A program made the translations under genes and the position numbers. The notes under the pieces were generated by a model. That model was given only the letters and a program-made list of their open reading frames with translations. It did not search any database and was not told the DNA's origin. From the NCBI RefSeq assembly GCF_013390595.1, contig NZ_JACAWV010000020.1, forward strand, positions 153,032-217,031: DNA of 64,000 nucleotides. Direction: 5' to 3'. Below are positions 46,046 to 54,721 of this stretch, piece after piece. Every line of letters begins with the position of its first letter. Position 1 is the stretch's first letter. The DNA comes from Rhizobium sp. RM. Its GTDB lineage: Bacteria; Pseudomonadota; Alphaproteobacteria; Rhizobiales; Rhizobiaceae.

Positions 46046-47803
46046 TCAGTTCGACGCAACCGTGCCAAGTGCAAATGTGTCTGCAAGTACGCGGTAAACG
46101 TCGCTCTGTTCCATGTAGCCCTTGAAGCCATCGGAGCCGGGGCCGGTCGATTGCAAAACCATGTCGTCTACAGCGTGGACGCCGCTGTCGCCGCTCTTGG
46201 GGATATTGCCCTGAACGAAGACTGCGCCGGGAACGTCCTTATAGGCTTCGTTCGCAACATATTCCTTTTTCTCGTTCTGGATCGCCGGAACGAAAGGACC
46301 GTCAAGCTTCGGGCGGAACGTCTCATAGTGATCCGGGCCGTTATTGGCATTCAGGAACAGGCGGCGGGTGACATCGATCTTGTCCGGATAACCGTCGCCA
46401 TCGGCATCCGTGTAGTTCGGGAAGCCTGCGTCGTCGTAGGTGCCGACCTTTTCACGCATTTCGGTGCCTTCCTTTTCGTCATCAACAGTACCGATGATGG
46501 AAACGCCGTGCGTATGGTCGCCGGTGAAGACGATCAGTGTGTCCGGGTTCTTGGAGGCGAATTCGCGCGCAACGCCAAGTGCCTTGTCGAACTCGATGGT
46601 TTCAACGACCGCGCGGTCCCAGTCGAGCGGATGAGACATCTTGTCGATGTTTGCGGCTTCGACCATCAGGAAGAAACCTTCAGGGTTCTTGGAGAGTTCG
46701 TTGAGCGCGGTCTCAGTCATTTCGACCAGGCCGGGCTGCTCGGGGAACTTGCCGACGGTGCCCTTTTTCAGGAAATTGCGATCGAGAAGCGTATCCATGT
46801 TGCCGGTGTGGAAGAGGCCAAGGATCTTGCCGCTATTGGTGCCGGCAGCGGTCGCGAGTTCGCCCTTCGTGGTTGCCAGCGAATATCCAGCTTCCTGGAA
46901 CAGCTTGATATAATCCTTGTCGTCCTTGCGCTTGGAACCAACGGTTTCCTTGGGCAGGAAGTAGGCGGAACCGCCACCGAGAACAACTTCTGGCTTAACG
47001 TCGAGCAGCATGCCGGTGATCTCAGGCTTGTCGCCGCGTTTGCGGGTATGGGCAACCACGGCTGCAGGCGTTGCGTCCTGAAGTTCGGAGGTCGTGACGA
47101 CGCCGATCGACTTCTTCGTTTCGCGGCGAATTGCTTCGGCCAGCGTTTCGACCTTCGGATCGTCAAAGCTGTCAGGCGTGCGGTCGGCGTAGACGCCAAT
47201 CGCGTTGACGGCAGTTTTATGGCCGGTCATGTAGGCAGACATTGTGTTTGCGCTGTCAGTCGCGACAGCGTTGGTTGCGGAGGTACCGATAAAGGCCATC
47301 CGGTCCATTTCGTCCATGTTCAGACGGCCGCTTGCCTTGCCTTCAGTCATGCCCTTCGACATCAGTCGGGCAGCCGTGCGATGTGCAACGGAAAGACCAT
47401 CGCCAACCATGAAGATGATGTTCTTGGCTTTCGGTGTTGCCGAGGTGCCGTATACGTCCCAGGTGACTGACTTCTTTTCGTCGCCTGCCGTGACTTCAAT
47501 TACATAGGCGCCCGGCTTTGCAATCTTCAGATCGCGCAGGATAACCGCTGAGCCCAAGCTCTTGTCTTCCTTGCCTTTTTCGTCAGCAACGAATTGGGCT
47601 TCAGAACCGAAGACAGCTTTGTAGTCCTGACCGTTGACGGTGATCTTCACGTCATCCTGCTTGACGACGTTTTTCAGTTCCACTTTGAAATCGAAAGGCG
47701 AACCGGCGAGGATCGTTGCCCGATCAAGCGGGTAGACGGTGGCAGCTTGCGCCGCGCCGGCCAGGAAAGTGGTCGTAGCGAGTAGAGCTAGGAAATGTCG
47801 CAT
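46046..47803 (-). CDS. phoA: Secreted alkaline phosphatase
   Basis: A 585-residue phosphomonoesterase with a signal peptide (MRHFLALLATTTFLAGAAQA) and an N-terminal beta-rich domain of about 90 residues before the catalytic core. Core motifs: IIFMVGDGLSVAHRTAAR (metal Asp), the nucleophile Ser in VATDSANTMSAYMTGHK, and metal ligands in FTGDHTHGVS and LDWDRAVVETIEFDKA. DADGDGYPDKID near 435 is a calcium-binding-like loop. Longer than E. coli PhoA (471). ATG 47803 follows GAGGG. A Pho box lies 50-70 bases upstream. Confidence 0.9.
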   Translation of the reverse strand: MRHFLALLATTTFLAGAAQAATVYPLDRATILAGSPFDFKVELKNVVKQDDVKITVNGQDYKAVFGSEAQFVADEKGKEDKSLGSAVILRDLKIAKPGAYVIEVTAGDEKKSVTWDVYGTSATPKAKNIIFMVGDGLSVAHRTAARLMSKGMTEGKASGRLNMDEMDRMAFIGTSATNAVATDSANTMSAYMTGHKTAVNAIGVYADRTPDSFDDPKVETLAEAIRRETKKSIGVVTTSELQDATPAAVVAHTRKRGDKPEITGMLLDVKPEVVLGGGSAYFLPKETVGSKRKDDKDYIKLFQEAGYSLATTKGELATAAGTNSGKILGLFHTGNMDTLLDRNFLKKGTVGKFPEQPGLVEMTETALNELSKNPEGFFLMVEAANIDKMSHPLDWDRAVVETIEFDKALGVAREFASKNPDTLIVFTGDHTHGVSIIGTVDDEKEGTEMREKVGTYDDAGFPNYTDADGDGYPDKIDVTRRLFLNANNGPDHYETFRPKLDGPFVPAIQNEKKEYVANEAYKDVPGAVFVQGNIPKSGDSGVHAVDDMVLQSTGPGSDGFKGYMEQSDVYRVLADTFALGTVASN

Positions 47804-47853
47804 GGGAGCCCTCTTAATGACATCGTTGATCGTCGATGGCATAGCTTTGGCGG

Positions 47854-47871
47854 ATGACAGTTGGATGACGG
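47854..47871 (-). promoter_or_regulatory. Pho box upstream of phoA
   Basis: On the minus strand CCGTCAT-CCAA-CTGTCAT: two 7-bp direct repeats on 11-bp spacing, 13 of 14 bases matching the PhoB consensus CTGTCAT-N4-CTGTCAT. It predicts induction under phosphate limitation. Confidence 0.75.
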
Positions 47872-47978
47872 TCATCAAGCAAAGTTGGTCGCTTCGTTGT
47901 GACGGGCGCATCGATTGACCGGCGGTGGAGATCGCGCATGCTTAATCCCCCGAGAATACCGATCACTTGACATTGGTT

Positions 47979-48012
47979 TTTCGTTTCTCCTTCAATAGAA
48001 TAAAAAACGAAA
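47979..48012. promoter_or_regulatory. GlpR operator at glpR promoter
   Basis: TTTCGTTT (47979-47986) and AAACGAAA (48005-48012) form an inverted repeat 19-50 bases before the glpR start. The same word recurs three times at the glpD promoter, which points to autoregulation. Confidence 0.6.
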
Positions 48013-48030
48013 GAAATGGGAGGATAACTA

Positions 48031-48801
48031 TTGCTCACCCCGCGACAGGACGAAATAGTTGCACTTGCTAAAGCCAATGGCAGGGTATTGGTCGACGAAC
48101 TGGCAACGCGCTTTTCTGTAACGCCTCAGACCATCCGTAAGGATCTGAACGATTTATGCGATGCACGCGCCCTGACCCGCATTCATGGCGGCGCCATTTT
48201 TCCGAGCGGCAATGAAAACGTAAAATACGAAGCGAGGCGGGCAATAGCTTCGACGGAAAAGCAGGCGATAGGCGCTGCAGCCGCCGGATTGATACCAAAC
48301 AATTCCTCGCTGTTCATCAATATCGGCACGACGACCGAAGCGGTGGGCGAGGCATTGGAGAACCACCACGAGTTGATGGTCATCACTAACAATATCAATG
48401 TTGCCAACAGGTTGCGCGTTTTCCCCGGCATTGAGGTGGTGATTGCCGGTGGTGTGGTGCGCGGTGCGGATGGTGGCATCGTCGGAGAAGCGGCGGTTGA
48501 CTTCATTCGCCAGTTCAAGGTGGATTTTGCTGTGATCGGTGTGTCGGCAATCGATGAAGACGGCGCCCTGCTCGATTTCGATTTTCGTGAAGTGAAAGTT
48601 GCCCAGGCAATCATGTCGAATGCCCGGCACGTAATTCTGGTGTCTGATTCTTCCAAGTTCGAAAGAACCGCCCCGGTTCGTATCGGTCATATCTCGCAGG
48701 TCCACACATTCATTACCGACCGTTGTCCTTTGGAAAGTGTGCGAACCATCTGTGCTGACAGTGATGTGAGGCTTATCGAAACGGCAGAAAACGCGGCCTG
48801 A
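48031..48801 (+). CDS. glpR: DeoR-family glycerol regulator GlpR
   Basis: A 256-residue DeoR repressor: helix-turn-helix RVLVDELATRFSVTPQTIRKDLNDL at 18-42, RIHGGA, effector site INIGTTTEAVGEAL and VLVSDSSKFERTAPVRIG. It starts at TTG (48031), with an excellent GGGAGG 8 bases before it and no ATG near. The likely inducer is glycerol 3-phosphate. It is separated from glpD by a strong promoter with operator repeats. Confidence 0.92.
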   Translation: MLTPRQDEIVALAKANGRVLVDELATRFSVTPQTIRKDLNDLCDARALTRIHGGAIFPSGNENVKYEARRAIASTEKQAIGAAAAGLIPNNSSLFINIGTTTEAVGEALENHHELMVITNNINVANRLRVFPGIEVVIAGGVVRGADGGIVGEAAVDFIRQFKVDFAVIGVSAIDEDGALLDFDFREVKVAQAIMSNARHVILVSDSSKFERTAPVRIGHISQVHTFITDRCPLESVRTICADSDVRLIETAENAA

Positions 48802-48815
48802 GCGCGTGTTTTAAT

Positions 48816-48850
48816 TTTCGTTTGACATTCGTTTTTCGTTCGAATTAGAT
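48816..48850 (+). promoter_or_regulatory. glpD promoter with three TTTCGTTT-type repeats
   Basis: TTGACA (48822-48827), 17 bases, TTAGAT (48845-48850) is a near-consensus sigma-70 promoter. It is overlapped by TTTCGTTT (48816), ATTCGTTT (48827) and TTTCGTTC (48834), and ends in TTCGTTCGAA. GlpR bound here would occlude RNA polymerase. Confidence 0.75.
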
Positions 48851-48906
48851 GTTCTGGCTTTCAATATATCGATGGGGAGAGCGTCGATGAAAGCGCGGGA
48901 GGAGCA

Positions 48907-50433
48907 ATGTCTGGTGAGGCAATTCGCGACATTTTCGTGATTGGCGGCGGCGTGAACGGCTGCGGGATTGCGCGCGATGCGGCAGGCCGTGGTTATTCTG
49001 TTGCGCTTGCGGAAAAGGGTGATTTTGCCTCTGGCACGTCGTCTGCGGCGACCAAGCTGATCCACGGCGGTCTGCGTTATCTCGAACATTACGAATTCCG
49101 GCTGGTGCGCGAAGCGCTGATGGAGCGCGAGGTGCTGTGGGCGATGGCGCCGCACATCATCTGGCCAATGCGTTTCGTGCTGCCGTTCCAGAAAGGCGGC
49201 GTGCGCCCGGCCTGGCTGATCCGGCTCGGCCTGTTTCTCTATGACCACCTGGGTGGCCGCAAGCTGTTGCCAGCGACGAAGACACTCGACCTTCGCCGCG
49301 ATGTGGCCGGCAAGCCGCTGAAGCCGGTGTTTGCCACGGCGTTCGAATATTCCGATGGCTGGGTCGATGATGCCCGTTTCGTGGTGCTGAATGCCCGCGA
49401 TGCGCAACAGCGCGGTGCGACGATCCTGAACCGCACCCGCGTGGTGTCGGCACGGCGCGAGGCTGGCCTATGGCGGATCGAGACCTTTGACGAAAAGAGC
49501 GGGCAGGCGGGTGTCTATACGGCCCGCATGCTGGTCAATGCCTCCGGTCCCTGGGTCGATACGGTGCTGTCAGGCGTGTTCGGCCGCAACAATGTCCACA
49601 ATGTCCGGCTGGTGCAGGGCAGCCATATCATCGTGAAGAAGAAGTTTGCCGATCCGCGTGCCTACTTCTTCCAGAACCCGGATGGGCGTATCATCTTCGC
49701 CATCCCCTATGAGCGGGATTTTACCCTGATCGGCACGACCGACCGCGACTATACCGGCGATCCGGCCAATGTGCGTATCAGCGCCGAAGAGACGAGCTAT
49801 CTGTGCAATGCGGCAAGCGAGTATTTCTCCGAGCCGGTCAAGGCGGAGGATATCGTCTGGACCTATTCGGGCGTTCGCCCGCTGTTCGATGATGGTGCAT
49901 CGAAGGCGCAGGAAGCAACGCGCGATTACGTCCTGAAGGTGGAAGGCGCCGATGGCGAGGCACCGCTTCTCAACGTGTTCGGCGGCAAGCTGACAACCTA
50001 TCGCCGCCTGGCCGAGCATGCGCTGGAAAAGATCGGTTCAGCCATTGGAGCAAAGGGCAACGCCTGGACAGCGTCTTCCCATCTGCCAGGTGGTGACTTC
50101 GGGGTGAATGGTTATGAGGAACAGGTGAAGGCACTTGTGGGGCGCTACCCGTTCCTTGAGCGTGTGCATGGTGAGCGACTGGTGCGCAACTACGGTACGG
50201 ATGCTGGTGAACTGCTTGGCGCTGCATCGGGCGCTGCCGATCTCGGTCGCCACTTCGGTGGAACGCTCTACGAGATCGAGGTGCGCTGGCTGGTCGAACG
50301 CGAATGGGCCGTCACCGCAGATGACATCCTCTGGAGACGCACAAAACAGGGCTTGAGGTTGAGCGGCGATGAGGTGAGGGCGCTGCAAGACTATCTGGAT
50401 GGTGTCGCCGGCAGTCATGTGAAGGCGATATAA
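48907..50433 (+). CDS. glpD: Aerobic glycerol-3-phosphate dehydrogenase
   Basis: A 508-residue membrane-associated flavoenzyme oxidising glycerol 3-phosphate to dihydroxyacetone phosphate. FAD-binding motif IFVIGGGVNGCGIARDAAGRG at 10-30, SSAATKLIHGGLRYLEHYEF, and LLNVFGGKLTTYRRLAEHAL close to the C-terminal domain. GGGAGGAGC precedes the ATG. The first two thirds look more G+C-rich at third positions than the neighbouring genes. It is the first enzyme gene of the glpD-STPQUV-K operon. Confidence 0.95.
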   Translation: MSGEAIRDIFVIGGGVNGCGIARDAAGRGYSVALAEKGDFASGTSSAATKLIHGGLRYLEHYEFRLVREALMEREVLWAMAPHIIWPMRFVLPFQKGGVRPAWLIRLGLFLYDHLGGRKLLPATKTLDLRRDVAGKPLKPVFATAFEYSDGWVDDARFVVLNARDAQQRGATILNRTRVVSARREAGLWRIETFDEKSGQAGVYTARMLVNASGPWVDTVLSGVFGRNNVHNVRLVQGSHIIVKKKFADPRAYFFQNPDGRIIFAIPYERDFTLIGTTDRDYTGDPANVRISAEETSYLCNAASEYFSEPVKAEDIVWTYSGVRPLFDDGASKAQEATRDYVLKVEGADGEAPLLNVFGGKLTTYRRLAEHALEKIGSAIGAKGNAWTASSHLPGGDFGVNGYEEQVKALVGRYPFLERVHGERLVRNYGTDAGELLGAASGAADLGRHFGGTLYEIEVRWLVEREWAVTADDILWRRTKQGLRLSGDEVRALQDYLDGVAGSHVKAI

Positions 50434-50471
50434 AAATTCACACCGAAGGCTGGAGGAGGCTTTGGGTTTAG

Positions 50472-51554
50472 ATGCTTGAATTGCGAGACGTCTCGAAGAT
50501 GGTTGGCGGAGAATATCATATTCATCCGACGGACCTGACGTTGCAGCGTGGAAGCCTGAATGTGCTTCTTGGGCCAACGTTATCCGGCAAAACCACGCTC
50601 ATGCGATTGATGGCGGGCCTCGATCGGCCAAGTGGCGGTGCGATCTTTTTCAACGGCGAGGATGTGACCGGGCGTCCGGTTCAGACGCGCAACGTTGCCA
50701 TGGTCTACCAGCAATTCATCAATTATCCGGCGCTCACTGTGTATGAAAACATTGCGTCTCCGATGCGTGTGGCCGGCAAGGATCAGGCGACCATCGACAG
50801 GGAAGTCCGTAAGGCCGCAGATCTTCTGAAGTTAACCCCTTATCTCGACCGCACACCGCTTAATCTGTCCGGTGGCCAGCAGCAGCGTACGGCATTGGCA
50901 CGCGCCATCGTCAAGAATGCCAATCTGGTACTTCTGGACGAGCCGTTGGCCAATCTTGACTACAAGCTGCGCGAGGAATTGCGTCTGGAATTGCCGCGTA
51001 TCTTTGCAGAGTCCGGTGCTATTTTCGTCTATGCGACAACAGAACCATCAGAGGCGCTTTTGCTCGGTGGCAATACGGCTACACTGAGCGAAGGACGGTT
51101 GACACAATTCGGCAGGACTATCGATGTCTATCGCCGGCCGGTCGATATCGTTACCGCTGCCACTTTCGCCGATCCACCGCTGAACACGATAGAGGTGATG
51201 AAAACGAACGGCAGTTTTGTGCGCGCTGATCGCCAAGTGATGGCGGTTCCGGCCCATCTTGGGACCATTCCGGATGGTCCCCTCACGATCGCCTTCCAAC
51301 CACACCATCTGTTTCCCGCATCGCAGGCGCATACGGCGCAACCCATCCAGGCGCGGACATTGATATCGGAAATCGCCGGATCGGAAAGTTTCGTGCATAT
51401 CGAATTTGCCGGGCAACGTTGGGTGATGCTCGCACAGGGCATTCACGACATCGAACCCGACCGCGAGATAGAACTGTTCCTCGACACGCAACATCTTATG
51501 GCTTTCGACGCAAACGGTCGCGCCATCGGTGTTGCTCCTGTCGGGCAGGTTTGA
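50472..51554 (+). CDS. glpS: Glycerol ABC importer ATPase GlpS
   Basis: A 360-residue MalK-like ATPase: P-loop LLGPTLSGKTTLMRLMAG, Q-loop MVYQQFINYP, intact signature LSGGQQQRTALARAI and Walker B LVLLDEPLANLDYKLRE, then a C-terminal OB-type regulatory domain. The H-loop is altered: VTHDQxEA is replaced by YATTEPSEA, so the switch His is a Thr. Its partner GlpT shows the opposite loss. GGAGGAGG lies 12 bases before the ATG. Confidence 0.9.
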   Translation: MLELRDVSKMVGGEYHIHPTDLTLQRGSLNVLLGPTLSGKTTLMRLMAGLDRPSGGAIFFNGEDVTGRPVQTRNVAMVYQQFINYPALTVYENIASPMRVAGKDQATIDREVRKAADLLKLTPYLDRTPLNLSGGQQQRTALARAIVKNANLVLLDEPLANLDYKLREELRLELPRIFAESGAIFVYATTEPSEALLLGGNTATLSEGRLTQFGRTIDVYRRPVDIVTAATFADPPLNTIEVMKTNGSFVRADRQVMAVPAHLGTIPDGPLTIAFQPHHLFPASQAHTAQPIQARTLISEIAGSESFVHIEFAGQRWVMLAQGIHDIEPDREIELFLDTQHLMAFDANGRAIGVAPVGQV

Positions 51555-51566
51555 GGAGGGGCGATC

Positions 51567-52637
51567 ATGGCACGCATCACGCTGGATCATATACGCCACG
51601 CCTACAGCGCCAAGGCGCAAGCCGCAGGCGATTACGCGTTGAAGGAAGTCCATCACGAATGGGAAGACGGCGGTGCCTATGCGCTACTCGGTCCATCCGG
51701 CTGTGGAAAAACGACGTTGCTCAACATCATTTCCGGTCTTATTCGGCCGTCGGATGGGCGCATTGCCTTCGACGGAACTGATGTTACCGATCTCGCCACG
51801 GAAGATCGAAATATTGCCCAGGTTTTCCAGTTCCCGGTCGTTTACGACACCATGACCGTCTACGATAATCTCGCCTTTCCGTTGCGCAACCGGCATGTAC
51901 CGGAGGCAGACGTCGATCGGCGAGTTCGCGAAATCCTTGAAATGACCGATCTCGGGGGCATGGCGAAGCGCCGTGCGCACGGACTGACAGCTGACCAGAA
52001 GCAGAAGATTTCCCTGGCGCGCGGACTGGTTCGCTCGGATGTAAACGCCATTCTTTTCGATGAGCCGCTGACGGTCATCGATCCGCACATGAAATGGGTG
52101 TTGCGCTCTCAGTTGAAACGCCTGCATCGCCAGTCCGGCTTTACAATGGTCTATGTCACCCACGACCAGACGGAGGCGCTGACCTTCGCAGACAAGGTCG
52201 TGGTGATGTATGATGGGCAGATTGTGCAGATCGGCACGCCGGCGGAATTGTTCGAGCGGCCAAGCCATACATTTGTTGGTTATTTCATCGGTTCGCCGGG
52301 GATGAATGTCATCCCGGCAACGCTCGATGGGAACAGGGTCAAGCTCGGCGATGAGGTTCTTTCACTCGACTTCACCCCCAAGACGAACGCCGGCGCCAAG
52401 ACAGAACTAGGCATCCGACCGGAATTCGTTCGGATCGGCCGCGAGGGCATGCCCGTTAGAATCAACAGGGTCGAGGACATCGGGCGTCACAAGATTGTTC
52501 GGGCCACATTCGCGGGGCAGGCAATAGCGATCGTGGTGTCGGAAGATGCAGACATTCCTGCTGAAGCGCGCGTTACGTTCGATCCCGGCGCAATCAGCAT
52601 TTACGCAGATTCCTGGCGCGTCGGCAGGGAGGGCTGA
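51567..52637 (+). CDS. glpT: Glycerol ABC importer ATPase GlpT
   Basis: A 356-residue MalK-like ATPase: P-loop LLGPSGCGKTTLLNIISG, Q-loop QVFQFPVVYDTMTVYDN, Walker B AILFDEPLTVIDPHMKW and intact H-loop YVTHDQTEALTFADKV. The signature is degenerate: LTADQKQKISLARGL in place of LSGGQ. A C-terminal TOBE-like domain follows from about 280. It lies 12 bases after glpS. In rhizobia this ABC importer replaces the GlpF glycerol facilitator. Confidence 0.9.
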   Translation: MARITLDHIRHAYSAKAQAAGDYALKEVHHEWEDGGAYALLGPSGCGKTTLLNIISGLIRPSDGRIAFDGTDVTDLATEDRNIAQVFQFPVVYDTMTVYDNLAFPLRNRHVPEADVDRRVREILEMTDLGGMAKRRAHGLTADQKQKISLARGLVRSDVNAILFDEPLTVIDPHMKWVLRSQLKRLHRQSGFTMVYVTHDQTEALTFADKVVVMYDGQIVQIGTPAELFERPSHTFVGYFIGSPGMNVIPATLDGNRVKLGDEVLSLDFTPKTNAGAKTELGIRPEFVRIGREGMPVRINRVEDIGRHKIVRATFAGQAIAIVVSEDADIPAEARVTFDPGAISIYADSWRVGREG

Positions 52638-52640
52638 GGG

Positions 52641-53507
52641 ATGAACAAGACCTGGAATAACAAGGCCTGGTTTCTGGTGCTGCCGGTGCTCGTGCTCGTG
52701 GCGTTCTCGGCGGTCATCCCTTTGATGACCGTTGTGAACTATTCCGTGCAGGATACGTTCGGAAATAACGAATTCTTTTGGGCGGGTGCGGATTGGTTCG
52801 TGCAGACATTGCATTCCGACCGTTTTTGGGAAGCGTTGCAGCGCAATCTGATCTTCTCGATCATCATCCTGCTTCTGGAAATCCCGCTTGGTATTTTCAT
52901 TGCGCTCAACATGCCGAAAAAGGGCATTGGTGTTCCTGTTTGCCTGGTCTTGATGGCGCTGCCATTGCTGATCCCGTGGAACGTAGTCGGAACAATCTGG
53001 CAGGTATTCGGACGTGTCGATATTGGCCTGCTCGGACGCACGCTTGCAGCGATCGGGCTCGACTACAACTATGTCCGCGATCCGATCGATGCCTGGGTCA
53101 CCATCATCGTTATGGATGTCTGGCATTGGACGAGCCTCGTCGTGTTGCTTTGCTATGCAGGTCTGGTATCGATCCCGGACGCCTATTATCAGGCGGCAAA
53201 GATCGATGGCGCCTCTCGCTGGTCGGTGTTCCGCTATATTCAACTGCCGAAGATGAAACGTGTTTTGCTGATCGCTGTGCTGCTTCGCTTTATGGACAGT
53301 TTCATGATCTACACCGAACCTTTTGTTGTCACGGGCGGTGGCCCCGGCAATTCCACGACGTTCCTGTCGATCGACCTTGTCAAGATGGCTGTGGGTCAGT
53401 TTGACCTCGGGCCTGCTGCGGCCATGTCGATCATCTACTTCCTCATCGTCCTGCTGCTTTCATGGATCTTCTACACCGTGATGACCAGCGGCGACGAGAA
53501 CGCGTGA
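52641..53507 (+). CDS. glpP: Glycerol ABC importer permease GlpP
   Basis: A 288-residue inner-membrane permease of the MalF/UgpA type with six hydrophobic helices. The first starts WFLVLPVLVLVAFSAVIPLMTV. The EAA loop is YYQAAKIDGASRWSVFRYIQLPKMK. It starts 3 bases after the glpT stop. It forms the channel with GlpQ. Confidence 0.92.
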   Translation: MNKTWNNKAWFLVLPVLVLVAFSAVIPLMTVVNYSVQDTFGNNEFFWAGADWFVQTLHSDRFWEALQRNLIFSIIILLLEIPLGIFIALNMPKKGIGVPVCLVLMALPLLIPWNVVGTIWQVFGRVDIGLLGRTLAAIGLDYNYVRDPIDAWVTIIVMDVWHWTSLVVLLCYAGLVSIPDAYYQAAKIDGASRWSVFRYIQLPKMKRVLLIAVLLRFMDSFMIYTEPFVVTGGGPGNSTTFLSIDLVKMAVGQFDLGPAAAMSIIYFLIVLLLSWIFYTVMTSGDENA

Positions 53508-53521
53508 GGGGAGAGGACATC

Positions 53522-54349
53522 ATGGCTCAGACAATCAAATACAAACCGGCTGGTAACTACTCTTGGGTTGTTTCGACGATCTACATCGTCTTCCTGCTGC
53601 TGCCGATCTACTGGTTGATCAACATGAGCTTCAAGGAAAATGCCGAGATTACCGGTACCTTCTCGCTCTGGCCGATCAACCCGACACTGCGCAACTATAC
53701 GATAATCTTCACAGATCCATCTTGGTACAGGGGCTACATCAATTCGATCACCTATGTTGCTCTGAACACGGTGATCTCTGTGCTTGCTGCGCTGCCGGCT
53801 GCTTACGCCTTCTCGCGCTACCGGTTCCTCGGGGACAAGCATCTGTTCTTCTGGCTGCTGACAAACCGCATGGCACCCCCTGCCGTTTTCGCGCTTCCCT
53901 TCTTCCAGCTCTATTCCGCGTTCGGGCTGATCGACACGCATATCGCTGTCGCACTGGCGCATTGCCTCTTTAACGTACCGTTGGCTGTTTGGATCTTGGA
54001 AGGTTTCATGTCCGGTGTGCCGAAGGAAATCGATGAGACGGCCTATATCGACGGCTATTCGTTCCCCCGTTTCTTCGTTCGGATCTTCATGCCACTGGTG
54101 GCGTCTGGCATTGGTGTTGCTGCCTTCTTTTGCTTCATGTTTTCGTGGGTTGAACTTTTGCTTGCCCGCACGCTGACAACGACAGCTGCAAAGCCGATTT
54201 CAGCGATCATGACACGCACGGTATCGGCATCGGGCATGGATTGGGGAGTGCTTGCTGCAGCCGGTGTGCTGACCATCATTCCCGGGGCGCTCGTCATCTA
54301 TTTTGTCCGCAACTATATCGCCAAGGGCTTCGCGCTCGGTCGCGTCTGA
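53522..54349 (+). CDS. glpQ: Glycerol ABC importer permease GlpQ
   Basis: A 275-residue MalG/UgpE-type permease with six helices (first near STIYIVFLLLPIYWLINMSF). The EAA loop is DETAYIDGYSFPRFFVRIFMPLV. The ATG at 53522 follows GGGGAGAGGAC; the frame opens earlier inside glpP. The name follows the rhizobial importer and is unrelated to the glycerophosphodiesterase GlpQ. Confidence 0.9.
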   Translation: MAQTIKYKPAGNYSWVVSTIYIVFLLLPIYWLINMSFKENAEITGTFSLWPINPTLRNYTIIFTDPSWYRGYINSITYVALNTVISVLAALPAAYAFSRYRFLGDKHLFFWLLTNRMAPPAVFALPFFQLYSAFGLIDTHIAVALAHCLFNVPLAVWILEGFMSGVPKEIDETAYIDGYSFPRFFVRIFMPLVASGIGVAAFFCFMFSWVELLLARTLTTTAAKPISAIMTRTVSASGMDWGVLAAAGVLTIIPGALVIYFVRNYIAKGFALGRV

Positions 54350-54364
54350 GAAGGGAGATTGGAC

Positions 54365-54646
54365 ATGAATTTTTCCTGGATGGCGTGGACATTGCCAACC
54401 GCATTGTTCTTCCTGACGATCCTCGTGCTTTTGATCAGCATGGGCGTCTGGGAATATCTGGCGCCGGGTGGATCGCCACGTGTTGGCATTTTACGGTTTG
54501 AGACGACGAGGGGGGATCGCCTCTTCATCTCGCTGCTCGGTGCGGCGTTCATTCATCTCGCATGGCTGGGTTTTGTGGGACCCAACCTGTGGTGGGCACT
54601 TGGCCTCGCGGTGGTCTACGCCATAGGCGTTTTCCGCTTTGTGTAG
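54365..54646 (+). CDS. glpU: Small membrane protein GlpU (DUF2160)
   Basis: A 93-residue protein with hydrophobic helices at about 8-30 and 58-90 around a short polar loop (YLAPGGSPRVGILRFETTRGDR). It matches the small conserved protein found in rhizobial glycerol operons. It may be an accessory subunit of the importer. The ATG follows AAGGGAGATTGGAC. Confidence 0.8.
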   Translation: MNFSWMAWTLPTALFFLTILVLLISMGVWEYLAPGGSPRVGILRFETTRGDRLFISLLGAAFIHLAWLGFVGPNLWWALGLAVVYAIGVFRFV

Positions 54647-54721
54647 GCCGGGAGGATACAGATGGCTGGGTGACTGGCCGCCTGACGTTAAGACTGCAAT
54701 CGCAAACCTTGGGAGGATATT

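Noticed and set aside
46151..47470. 439-codon open frame opposite phoA
   Set aside because: Antisense shadow; sequence is low-information and phoA has all its motifs.
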